From Phycisphaerales bacterium (GTDB lineage Bacteria; Planctomycetota; Phycisphaerae; Phycisphaerales; UBA1924), in the NCBI GenBank assembly GCA_020845755.1, contig JADLFE010000054.1, positions 124,001 through 188,000 on the forward strand: DNA of 64,000 nt, read 5' to 3'. Positions 35,356 to 43,757 of this stretch are shown piece after piece. The translations under genes were made by a program, and so were the position numbers. Each line of letters starts with the position of its first letter. Positions within the stretch are counted from its first letter, which is position 1. The notes below the pieces were generated by a model. That model had not been told where the DNA came from and searched no databases. It saw only the letters and a program-made list of their open reading frames with translations.

Positions 35356-37041
35356 ATGACATTCGGCATGCCGATCTCGCTGTGGAAGTACATCACGCTG
35401 GAACTGTGGCGCATCATCGCGCTCACGGGCGCGGTGCTTGTCGCGGTGATCGCGTTCGCGGCATCGATCAAGCCGATGGCCGACGGGAAGATCACGCCCG
35501 TCGAGGCGCTGCAGTTCATGGGGCTGGCGATCGTGCCGATGCTCCAGTACGCCCTCCCGTTCGCCGCGGGCTTCGGGGCGACGCTGGCCTATCACCGTCT
35601 GTCGCACGACAACGAGGTGACCGCGGCCTACGCGGGCGGCGTGTCGCACCGCGCGGTGCTGATGCCCGCGATCATCACGGGGCTCGTCCTGGGCGTCGGG
35701 CTGCTCGGGCTCAACCAGTTCATCATGCCCCGGTTCCTGCGCTCGATGGATGTGCTGATCGCGCAGAACCTCTCGAAGGTGCTCGTGAATTCGGTGCAAC
35801 GCGGGCAGCCGGTCGTGCGCGAGGGAACGGTGCTCTACGCCGACCAGGTCGTCACGATGGACGTCGCCAAGAGCCCGCAACTGCGCGACGCGGGGGCACG
35901 CGAGTGGCTGGTGCTGCGCGGCGTGATGGTGCTCGTGTTCGACAAGAAGGGCGAGATCGAACGCGAGGCGACCGCGAAACTGGCGCAGGTCGTGCTCCTC
36001 CCGGGCGGAGCGAGCGACAGCGCCGCGACCCGCGCCGTGGTGCAACTCGAGCAGGGAAGCGCCCGCGACGGTGATCGTGCGTACGCGCGGTTTGAAACGC
36101 TCCCGTTGTGGCTGAACATCTCGAACGCGTTCAAGGACGATCCGAAGTTCCTGACCTTCGGAGAACTGATCGAGTTGCGCGATCACCCCGAAGGGATGAA
36201 CTGGATCGAGGTCCAGCGACGCGACCTGGCGTATCACGTGGCCGAACGCGTCACGACCGAGGCGCTCCGCAAGGAACTGAAGGAGCGGGGACAGGTGACG
36301 CTCCGCGACCCGCAGGGCACGGAATACGTGATCCGTGCGGCCGGGGTCGCGGTGCGCACCCCGGACTGGCGCTGGGTCCTCCAGCCCGCCAAGGCGGGCG
36401 CACCGATCGAGGTCGAGAAGCGATTGGTCGGCGCGGCTCCGACGAAGTTCTCGACGATCGACGCGGGCATCTACACGGATATGGGCGGTCCTGATCGGTC
36501 GTCGCGGAGCATGACGATGCGGTTGGAACTGGACAACGTGGCGGGCCAGGCGATGAAGGATCAGGCCGCCGGAAAACGCACCAAACTCGTGTTCAGCGAA
36601 CTCTCGCTGGTGAACGGCCCGCTGTCGACGCTGCTCGATCCGGACAAGACGCCGGCGGCGAAACTGCTCGGGGACGCCAGGCCGCGCGTCGAAAAGGATG
36701 GCGATGAGTTCGTGAAGCGGCCGTACGCGGACCTGGATCATTCGATCTCGAGCCTGCTCCGCGAGATCACGAGCAAGCAGAACGAGCGGTTTGCGATGAG
36801 CCTGGCGTGCGTGGTGATGGTGGTGGCGGGGGCGATGACCGCGGTCCGCCTCTCGGGCAGCCTGCCCCTGACGGTGTATCTGTGGAGTTTCTTCCCGGCG
36901 CTGGCGACCGTGATCACCATCTCCAGCGGGCAGCAGTTGACGCACGAGCACGGCTGGCCGGGGCTCTTGGTGCTGTGGGGCGGCGTCGGGATCATGGGAG
37001 CCTACGCGGCGGTGGGATATTGGCGGCTCACGCGCCACTGA
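35356..37041 (+). CDS. LptF/LptG-family lipopolysaccharide export permease
   Basis: The 561-residue membrane protein belongs to the YjgP/YjgQ family: membrane segments at the N-terminus (WRIIALTGAVLVAVIAFAAS, MGLAIVPMLQYALPFAAGFG), a large soluble jellyroll-like domain in the middle, and three more segments at the C-terminus (FAMSLACVVMVVAGAMTAV onward). AYHRLSHDNEVTAAYAGGV is the conserved coupling region that meets the LptB ATPase. With LptG it forms the inner-membrane extractor for LPS. The soluble domain is larger than in E. coli. TTG 35347 is an alternative start. The second permease is at 39437. Confidence 0.88.
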   Translation: MTFGMPISLWKYITLELWRIIALTGAVLVAVIAFAASIKPMADGKITPVEALQFMGLAIVPMLQYALPFAAGFGATLAYHRLSHDNEVTAAYAGGVSHRAVLMPAIITGLVLGVGLLGLNQFIMPRFLRSMDVLIAQNLSKVLVNSVQRGQPVVREGTVLYADQVVTMDVAKSPQLRDAGAREWLVLRGVMVLVFDKKGEIEREATAKLAQVVLLPGGASDSAATRAVVQLEQGSARDGDRAYARFETLPLWLNISNAFKDDPKFLTFGELIELRDHPEGMNWIEVQRRDLAYHVAERVTTEALRKELKERGQVTLRDPQGTEYVIRAAGVAVRTPDWRWVLQPAKAGAPIEVEKRLVGAAPTKFSTIDAGIYTDMGGPDRSSRSMTMRLELDNVAGQAMKDQAAGKRTKLVFSELSLVNGPLSTLLDPDKTPAAKLLGDARPRVEKDGDEFVKRPYADLDHSISSLLREITSKQNERFAMSLACVVMVVAGAMTAVRLSGSLPLTVYLWSFFPALATVITISSGQQLTHEHGWPGLLVLWGGVGIMGAYAAVGYWRLTRH

Positions 37042-37043
37042 GC

Positions 37044-38738
37044 ATGCCGCACGAGGAATCGCGGGGCGTTCGTCCCCGACGCACGATGACGCGAGTTGAG
37101 ACCAAGCACATCCATGCACGCGCCGGCACATGGGCCCCGTGGGCCCGGTCCTGGGCGATCGTGGTCGCGATGGTGCTCGTGGTCACGGTCGCGCGCCTGG
37201 CCTACCTCGCATGGTTCAATCCCTACCCGCTCATCGAGGACGAGGCCCACTACTGGGAGTGGAGCCGCCGCCTCGAATGGAGTTATTACAGCAAAGGACC
37301 GGGGATCGCCTGGGCGATCGCGGCGTCGGTGAAGGTGCTGGGAACCGGCGAGTTTGGCGTGCGGGTGCCCGCGGCGCTCTCGGGCGCGATCGCCGCGCTC
37401 GCGATGGCGGGCCTGGCACGCGACTCGATGCGCGACAAGCGCGCCGGCTTCTTCGCGGCCGCGTGCGTCGTTCTCTCGCCGGCCTTCCAGGCGCTCTCGC
37501 TGCTGTCGACGATCGACCTGCCCTACGTCGCCTGCTGGATGCTGGCGGTGTGGGCGGCGTGGCGGTGTTTGCATCGCGCCGGATCGTGGTCGTGGATCGG
37601 GCTCGGTGCGGCGCTCGGCGCCGGCGTGCTGTTCAAATACACGACGCTCCTCCTGCTGCCCGGATTGATCGTCTACGCGCTCGCGCGACACGCTCGCCTG
37701 CGCCTTCACCCCCGCGCGCGATTGCTCCTGCTCGGCGCAATCGCGATCGCCCTCCTGGGAATCGCGCCGGTCGTGATCTGGAACGCGCAGAACGGCTGGC
37801 CCACCGTGCATCATTTGCTCGGGCACCTCGGCGTCAAGGGGGGCGACATGCCCGAGGCGCGAGAGCCGTACTCGCCGCTCTGGACGCTGACATTCCTCGC
37901 CTCGCAGATCGGCCTGGCCGGCGCTATCGGAGTGCTTGCGATGATCGGCGTCGTCAAGGCGCTCCGCGATCATGACCTCACGCCCGACGGGCCGCGTGAG
38001 AGCGCCGTCTTCCTCCTCCTGGCCGCGGCACCGATCTTTGTCTTCTATCTGATCGTCACCTTCGTGAGCGAGGGCGAGGCGAACTGGGCCATCGCGGGGC
38101 ACGCGACCCTGATCCCGCTGGCGGCGTTCGGATTGGTCCGCGGCATGGATCGTTTCACGCTGCTGATGCGCCTCTGGCGTGAACTCCCCGAACCCAGGCC
38201 ACGATGGGGATTCCTCCTCCGCAGACCGGAAACGCCGACACAGGTCGCGTGGCACGTCACGATCGGCATCGGGCTGGTGGCGGGAATCGGGATGCTCCGA
38301 CCGGACTGGGCGTCGGCGCTCCCGGGCGTCGGGAAGTTCGTGCCGGTGGCGCGGCTGACGAGCGCAACCAGCAACGCCGGGCAGGTCGCTGAATTGATCG
38401 AGTCGCTGCGCAGTCATACGCACGCCGACCCCTTTGTCATCAGCCAGCACTACGGGCGTGCCAGCCAGATGGCGTTCTATCTTCCGGGCCGCCCGACCGT
38501 GTATTGCTCCAGCAGCCTGATGGGCGGGCGGCGCTGTCAGTACGATCTGTGGGCCCAGACAGACCTTCGGCGCGCGACCGGACTTGTCGGGCGGCCGGCG
38601 GTGCTCCTGGGCGCGACACGCGAGCAGTGGACCCCGTGGTTTGACCGTGTGGAAGACCTCGGCGAATTGCGCGGCGAGCACAAGCGGGGACGCCCGGTGT
38701 TTCTGGGGTATGGATACAAAGGGATCGGCGGTTCTTGA
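37044..38738 (+). CDS. GT39/ArnT-like membrane glycosyltransferase
   Basis: The 564-residue multi-span protein has the GT39 (PMT_2) signature LIEDEAHYWEWSRRLEW with the catalytic acidic pair, then SYYSKGPGIAW and many hydrophobic segments. Family members such as ArnT move a sugar from polyprenyl phosphate to lipid A or protein on the periplasmic side. Its placement between two LptF/G permeases and next to a PAP2 phosphatase points to an envelope lipid as acceptor (inference). The stop shares a base with the next ATG (TGATG). ATG 37086 is an alternative start. Confidence 0.85.
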   Translation: MPHEESRGVRPRRTMTRVETKHIHARAGTWAPWARSWAIVVAMVLVVTVARLAYLAWFNPYPLIEDEAHYWEWSRRLEWSYYSKGPGIAWAIAASVKVLGTGEFGVRVPAALSGAIAALAMAGLARDSMRDKRAGFFAAACVVLSPAFQALSLLSTIDLPYVACWMLAVWAAWRCLHRAGSWSWIGLGAALGAGVLFKYTTLLLLPGLIVYALARHARLRLHPRARLLLLGAIAIALLGIAPVVIWNAQNGWPTVHHLLGHLGVKGGDMPEAREPYSPLWTLTFLASQIGLAGAIGVLAMIGVVKALRDHDLTPDGPRESAVFLLLAAAPIFVFYLIVTFVSEGEANWAIAGHATLIPLAAFGLVRGMDRFTLLMRLWRELPEPRPRWGFLLRRPETPTQVAWHVTIGIGLVAGIGMLRPDWASALPGVGKFVPVARLTSATSNAGQVAELIESLRSHTHADPFVISQHYGRASQMAFYLPGRPTVYCSSSLMGGRRCQYDLWAQTDLRRATGLVGRPAVLLGATREQWTPWFDRVEDLGELRGEHKRGRPVFLGYGYKGIGGS

Positions 38739-39430
38739 TGGCGAACAGATCAGGATCACCTTCGATGAGACACGTCGGCGGACGCTGGCTTTCGCCCCGC
38801 GAGGCCAGGCTGCGCACGCGACGCACGCTGGTCACGGTCGCGGTTGTGCTGTTCGTGTTCATTGCCGCCAGCGTGCTGGACCACTGGGCGTACTTCTTCT
38901 TCAAGAGCGGGGATACGCCCCGCGTTGAGGGACGCGACTGGTATCGACTGCTCCGTGTCATGGGGTACCTGCCGACATGGCTCATCGTCGCGCTGGCGGC
39001 CTGGCTGCTGAGCAAGAAAGAAGCGATCGCCGCGCGGATCTCGATGACGCTGTCCATCCTCGCCGGCGCGACCCTCTCGGGCGCGGCGGCGGAACTGCTC
39101 AAACTCATCATCGCACGCGAACGACCCGGCGAGGACGGACGCTATGTCTTCCGCGGGCTTTTCGCAGGGTTCGCAGACGGGAGCAACCTCGGGCTGCCCA
39201 GCAGCCATGCGGCGGTGGCGTTCGGCGGTGCGATCGCGCTGGCGCTGGCTCGCCCCGTGCTCGGACCCCTCGCGATCGTGCTCGCGGCGGGATGCGCGTG
39301 GACTCGCCTGCTCTCGGGCGATCATTTCCTCTCGGATGTCACGGGCGCGGCGCTGCTGGCGTACGCTGTCAGCGTCCCGGCCTGCCGCACGCTCGGGCTG
39401 ATTCCGCCCACATTGCCTCGGTTCGCGTGA
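38738..39430 (+). CDS. PAP2-superfamily membrane phosphatase
   Basis: The 230-residue membrane protein has all three PAP2 motifs: KLIIARERP (KxxxxxxRP), PSSHA and TRLLSGDHFLSD (the SRxxxxxHxxxD type, starting TR). The active site should lie on the periplasmic face. Possible roles are dephosphorylation of undecaprenyl pyrophosphate or of lipid A. It is translationally coupled to the GT39 gene, whose donor reaction would release a polyprenyl phosphate; both suit one pathway. Confidence 0.88.
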   Translation: MANRSGSPSMRHVGGRWLSPREARLRTRRTLVTVAVVLFVFIAASVLDHWAYFFFKSGDTPRVEGRDWYRLLRVMGYLPTWLIVALAAWLLSKKEAIAARISMTLSILAGATLSGAAAELLKLIIARERPGEDGRYVFRGLFAGFADGSNLGLPSSHAAVAFGGAIALALARPVLGPLAIVLAAGCAWTRLLSGDHFLSDVTGAALLAYAVSVPACRTLGLIPPTLPRFA

Positions 39431-39436
39431 TCCACG

Positions 39437-40552
39437 ATGAAACTGCTCGACCGTTACATCGCCCGCCAGTACCTCATCAACGTGATCGCGTTGCTCCTGA
39501 TCTTCGCCTCGTTCGTCGTGACGATCGACGTCTCGCTCAACTTCGACCGCTTCGTCTCCGCCGCCGATCGATACCTCAAGGAGGAGGGCACGAACCCCGG
39601 CTTCGTCCGCCGCGCCGTGGTGACATCACTGCTCATCGCCGATCTGTGGTGGCCTCGGCTTCTCCAGTTGTTCAACTACACGCTGGGCTTGGTCATGGTC
39701 GGCGCCATGGGGTTCACGTTCACGCAGTTGGTGCGCGGGCGAGAACTCGTCGGTGTGCTGGCGAGCGGGATCGCCTTGCACCGCGCCGCGGTTCCGATCT
39801 TCGTCGCCTCGCTGGCGCTCTCGGGCGTCCAGATCGCCAACCAGGAACTCGTGATCCCGCAGATCGCGGCCATGCTGGTCCGCGACCACGGCGACGCCGG
39901 CAAACGCGCGCTGGGCGAAACAACCGTCCCCATGTACAAGGATTCACTGGGAAGGCTGTGGTTCGCGCGGGCCTTCAAGGCCGACGAGGGCGAACTCATC
40001 GGGCTCATGGTCTGGGAGCGCGATGCCCAGGGGATCGCCGACACTCGCATCTCCGCGGATACCGCACGATGGAGCGGCAAGGCGTGGGAACTGGAGAACG
40101 GCACAGGCGTCCGCCTCGATGCCCCCGAAGCCCCGAGCACTGTCAAACGCATCGAGACAAACCTCGACCCTACCGCGATGAAAATGCGACGCTACGCCGG
40201 GTTTGCGCAGAGCCTGAGTTGGGCCCAAGTCTCCCAGATGCTCAAACGCCCCGAGTTGCTCGACGAACGGGGCGTGACCGAACTGGAACGAATCCGCTGG
40301 GGAAGGCTCTCGATTCTGGCGGCGAACCTCCTCGCACTGGCCGTGGCCATGCCCTTCTTCCTGAGGCGTGAGCCCTGCAACATGATCGTCCAGTCGCTCA
40401 AGTGTGCGCCGATCGCGATCACGGCCCTCATGGGCGGCGTGCTGGGCGCGTCGGCGGCAATCCCGGGCCTCCCGCCGCAGATCGGTGTGTTCGTGCCCGT
40501 GATGGTCCTCCTCCCAGTCGCGATCGGGATGGCGACGAGCGTCCGGACGTGA
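39437..40552 (+). CDS. Second LptF/LptG-family permease
   Basis: The 371-residue protein is a YjgP/YjgQ permease of ordinary length. It starts LLDRYIARQYLINVIALLLI, has LVRGRELVGVLASGIAL (the coupling-helix region) and ends in three membrane segments (GRLSILAANLLALAVAMPFF to PVMVLLPVAIGMA). With the 35356 gene it would give the LptF-LptG pair. It starts 6 bases after the PAP2 stop and ends the rightward run that began at ybeY. Confidence 0.88.
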   Translation: MKLLDRYIARQYLINVIALLLIFASFVVTIDVSLNFDRFVSAADRYLKEEGTNPGFVRRAVVTSLLIADLWWPRLLQLFNYTLGLVMVGAMGFTFTQLVRGRELVGVLASGIALHRAAVPIFVASLALSGVQIANQELVIPQIAAMLVRDHGDAGKRALGETTVPMYKDSLGRLWFARAFKADEGELIGLMVWERDAQGIADTRISADTARWSGKAWELENGTGVRLDAPEAPSTVKRIETNLDPTAMKMRRYAGFAQSLSWAQVSQMLKRPELLDERGVTELERIRWGRLSILAANLLALAVAMPFFLRREPCNMIVQSLKCAPIAITALMGGVLGASAAIPGLPPQIGVFVPVMVLLPVAIGMATSVRT

Positions 40553-40741
40553 CTCCTCCGCTTGCCCGATCGGATTGGACCGAAAACCATGCGATCGGTC
40601 GCGCGAGCGGCGAAAGACCCCAAAAATAGATGTTCATGTCTTGTTTGTGTTGCCCCTATTTTCTCGCGGGTTAGCATCGCTTGATGAGGCGCATGTGCCT
40701 GCGCCGTCGATGGCCGGTTGTTTCAGCCCGGAGTGTGTGTC

Positions 40742-41914
40742 ATGTGTGAGCGGATCAGCGCCTTGCGTTGCGGCGCGATGCGTTTGGGCGCAGCCATCTC
40801 GGCCTCGACGATCGCGGTGTTAAGCGGTCAGACGATGGCGCAGACCCTGGCGATCTTCACGTTTGATGACGGAACTTCCAAGGACCTCTCCGGCAACGGC
40901 GTGACGACCTCGCTCGTCGGCGTCCCCGCGCCGACGTTCAGCGTCGACGGGTATGAGGGGTTCGGCATCGCGACCGCCGGAAACAACGCGGTGCGGGTGA
41001 ACCTGAACATCAATCCGACGGTCGTGCCACGCCTCACCATGGGCGCGTGGGTGAAGTTGAATGTGGTCGCCACCAATCGGCACATGCTCTCGCACGACAA
41101 CGGGAGCTACGACCGCGATCTAGGCCTCGATACGCGCGGCGGCGGCACGGGGTGGTCGGCGTTCAAGGGCAACGGAGTGCTGGGATTTGTGCCGGCCATC
41201 GCTGGTCAGTGGCAGTTCGTCGCCGTCGTGTACGACGACATCACCGACGCCGCCACCTTGTACGTCGACGGCGTGGTCAAGACCGGAACCGGCTCGCCCG
41301 GCGCGGGGCACCCGTACATGTACATCGGCGCCAGCACCTGCTGCGACCAGGGGGTCAACGGCACGATCGACAGCGTGTTCATCCTGAGCGAGGCCCTCAC
41401 CACCGCTCGCCTCGACGAGATCAGGAGCGGCGGCATCCGCAAAGCCCCCACCTGCCCGATCTTCTTCGAGCAGCCGGAAGACTTCGTCGCCTGCAACCGT
41501 GATGCCGCGGAGTTCCATGTGATCGCCGCCGGCGCCGGGAACCTCACGGTGCAGTGGCAGTTCAAGACCGATGTCGGGACGTGGGTCGACGTGGGCGACG
41601 GCGAGTTCCCGGGCGTGGGCGACCTGATCGGCACCAACACACCGGACTTGTCGGTGATCAATCTCCAGCCGGGCGCCAAGGTCCGCTTCCGCGCCATGGC
41701 GACCAACGCGTGCGCGCCGATCCCGAGCCACGAGGCGTGGCTGACGGTGTGCACCTCGGACTACAACTGCGACGGCTTCGTGAACGCGCTGGACTACGAC
41801 TCGTTCGCATCGCTCTTTGAGGCCGGAGATCCCGGCGCGGACTTCAACCGCGATGGGTTCGTGAACGGGCTCGATTACGACCTGTTCGCCAGCGGCTTCG
41901 AAGCCGGGTGTTAG
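40742..41914 (+). CDS. Secreted LamG-like protein with C-terminal dockerin-type repeats
   Basis: The 390-residue protein has a signal peptide, then a concanavalin/LamG-type domain (about 35-215: TFDDGTSKDLSGNG, MGAWVKLNV, GQWQFVAVVYDD, DAATLYVDG). An Ig-like segment follows (about 230-325), and the C-terminus has two EF-hand-like loops DYNCDGFVNALDYD and DFNRDGFVNGLDYD, ending FEAGC. The last two residues, Gly-Cys, match the GC-type dockerin anchors known in Phycisphaerae. ATG 40742 is preceded by GGAG. It is probably surface-displayed and may bind a carbohydrate. Confidence 0.82.
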   Translation: MCERISALRCGAMRLGAAISASTIAVLSGQTMAQTLAIFTFDDGTSKDLSGNGVTTSLVGVPAPTFSVDGYEGFGIATAGNNAVRVNLNINPTVVPRLTMGAWVKLNVVATNRHMLSHDNGSYDRDLGLDTRGGGTGWSAFKGNGVLGFVPAIAGQWQFVAVVYDDITDAATLYVDGVVKTGTGSPGAGHPYMYIGASTCCDQGVNGTIDSVFILSEALTTARLDEIRSGGIRKAPTCPIFFEQPEDFVACNRDAAEFHVIAAGAGNLTVQWQFKTDVGTWVDVGDGEFPGVGDLIGTNTPDLSVINLQPGAKVRFRAMATNACAPIPSHEAWLTVCTSDYNCDGFVNALDYDSFASLFEAGDPGADFNRDGFVNGLDYDLFASGFEAGC

Positions 41915-42256
41915 CGGAGCATGGCGACACGCCTCCTGCGTCGCGCGTGCATGTCGGATGCGGCATGCGCCGGAAGCCCACGATCCCGTGCATCGCCACG
42001 CCAACCGCCGGTTGCACCCGCTCGACACCGACTCCTCGAGGCCGAGACGAAATCCGACCACGCAGGTCGGGCATGGTGCCGCTCCGCGTGATCGGGCCCC
42101 GTGGGCCGAGAACATCAACCCGCTGATCGCGGATTCGCTGCGGGGGTCTTGCTTCCCGGGCGTTCACCGCGGAGGGTCTCGCGCTCAATTGCCTTGGCTC
42201 GCGCGGGCGTTCCCGCTACCTTAGTTGGGCGGGACCACCCGCGAAGGGAGTCTTCC
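41915..42256. other. Intergenic region, nothing recognised
   Basis: This 342-base spacer separates two dockerin-tailed protein genes. I see no gene, RNA or repeat in it. GAAGGGAG near the right end is the ribosome site of the next gene. Confidence 0.6.
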
Positions 42257-43645
42257 ATGCGTTCCATGATCGCCTCCGCGTTGGCGTTGAATGTTGCGTT
42301 GTCGGCAGGTGCTCTGGCTCAGGATTGGACGAACAACGGCGGGAACGCCGGTCGCGATGGTCGAACGACCCAGCCGGGCCCCGACGCGGCGACGCAACTC
42401 TGGGCTGGCGGCCGCACGTCCGTCATCGCGTGGCAGCCGGTGATCGAGGGCTCTCGCGTGTTCATGGTGCGTCAGACGGGCTTCCCGCCCGAGGCCAACT
42501 CGGACAAGTCGCCGGTCGTGTGCATGAACCTCGACACAGGCCAGGAGATCTGGTCCAGGAACATCCCCTGGCTGAACGGCGACTGGACGACGTGGATCGC
42601 GGGCGTCTCGAACGGAAAGGTCTTTGTGTCCCGATCAGGCAACGGCGCGTCGGTCAAGGCCAAACTCCACGCGCTCGACGCCGCCACCGGCGCGACGCTC
42701 TGGTCGTCGGTTGATCTGATCGACGCCGGACCATACGACGGCGTCGTCTTCGCGCCCAATGGCGATCCGGTGATCGCGAGTTTCACCAAGATCTGGCGCA
42801 TCAACGCCGGCAACGGCACGACGGTGTGGACCGCCAGCCGCGTCGGGTCCGTATCGGGCAACTGCGGCGGAGCGATCCACGCCGACGCGATCTATGTCGC
42901 CGATGCCGTGCCGGGCGGGCACGCGATCAAGAAGTTCAACCTGACGACCGGAACGCTCATGTACCAGAGCCCGACGCTCACCGGCTTCACGATCCAGAAC
43001 ACGCCGATGGTCGCCCCGGACGGTACGATCTACCTCTCGCGCGTTCAGAACAACACATCCGTCGACTTCTTCTACGCGATCGACGACAACGGGACATCGA
43101 TGAGCGTGCGCTGGTCGGTCCCCGCCCAGTGGACGACCGAATCGGAGTTCGCCGTCGCGTCTGACGGGTCGGTCTTCATGATGGACCCGGGCAACAAAAT
43201 CGCGCGCCGACGCGCCACCGACGGTGGACTGATCGCGACCAGCGCCGCGATTCCTGCCGACTTCTCCCAGCCACGCATGGCCGTCGACTCGCTCGACCGC
43301 CTCTATTTCTCCAACGGTGCCTTCGCCAACGGCCGCTTCTATTCCTTCAACCCCGATCTCTCCGAGCGCTGGTCGGTCGCGGTCACAAACATCAACATCG
43401 GAGCGCCGGCGTTCGGGCGCGACGGCACGCTGCTCGTCGCGGGCACGAGCACGAATATCAAGGCCTACCGCACGCCGCGCTGCCCCGCCGATTTCAACCA
43501 CGACGGCTTCGTCAACGCGCTCGACTACGACCTCTTCGCCGAACTCTTCGAGGCCGGCGATATCGGCGCCGACTTCAACAACGACGGCTTCACCAACGCG
43601 CTCGACTACGACGATTTCGCCGAACACTTCGAGGCCGGGTGCTGA
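42257..43645 (+). CDS. Secreted PQQ-like beta-propeller protein with dockerin-type tail
   Basis: The 462-residue protein has a signal peptide ending GALAQ and a beta-propeller with repeating Trp-rich strands (QEIWSRNIPW, GATLWSSVDL, GTTVWTASRV and SMSVRWSVPA), matching PQQ-enzyme-type repeats. The propeller begins DWTNNGGNAGRDGRT, a form common in planctomycete PQQ-like proteins. Two EF-hand-type dockerin loops end in FEAGC. No dehydrogenase active site is visible, so it is probably a binding scaffold rather than an enzyme. ATG 42257 follows GAAGGGAG. Confidence 0.82.
   Translation: MRSMIASALALNVALSAGALAQDWTNNGGNAGRDGRTTQPGPDAATQLWAGGRTSVIAWQPVIEGSRVFMVRQTGFPPEANSDKSPVVCMNLDTGQEIWSRNIPWLNGDWTTWIAGVSNGKVFVSRSGNGASVKAKLHALDAATGATLWSSVDLIDAGPYDGVVFAPNGDPVIASFTKIWRINAGNGTTVWTASRVGSVSGNCGGAIHADAIYVADAVPGGHAIKKFNLTTGTLMYQSPTLTGFTIQNTPMVAPDGTIYLSRVQNNTSVDFFYAIDDNGTSMSVRWSVPAQWTTESEFAVASDGSVFMMDPGNKIARRRATDGGLIATSAAIPADFSQPRMAVDSLDRLYFSNGAFANGRFYSFNPDLSERWSVAVTNINIGAPAFGRDGTLLVAGTSTNIKAYRTPRCPADFNHDGFVNALDYDLFAELFEAGDIGADFNNDGFTNALDYDDFAEHFEAGC
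43481..43645 (+). repeat. 165-bp dockerin-coding direct repeat, copy 1
   Basis: These 165 bases encode the dockerin tail of the propeller protein. They match 45762-45926 at 162 of 165 positions, differing only at one silent C/T, one silent C/T and one Asn/His change. The repeat begins at the conserved Cys-Pro and ends at the stop codon. Confidence 0.9.
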
Positions 43646-43757
43646 AGTCGACAGGTCCTCCTGCACCAGTCGGCGACGGGTCCTAATCGCCGCCGGCTTC
43701 TTCGCGATTTCTCTGATTCGTGTTGTATCCATTCGGCGCATCCGATACATTCGTGCC

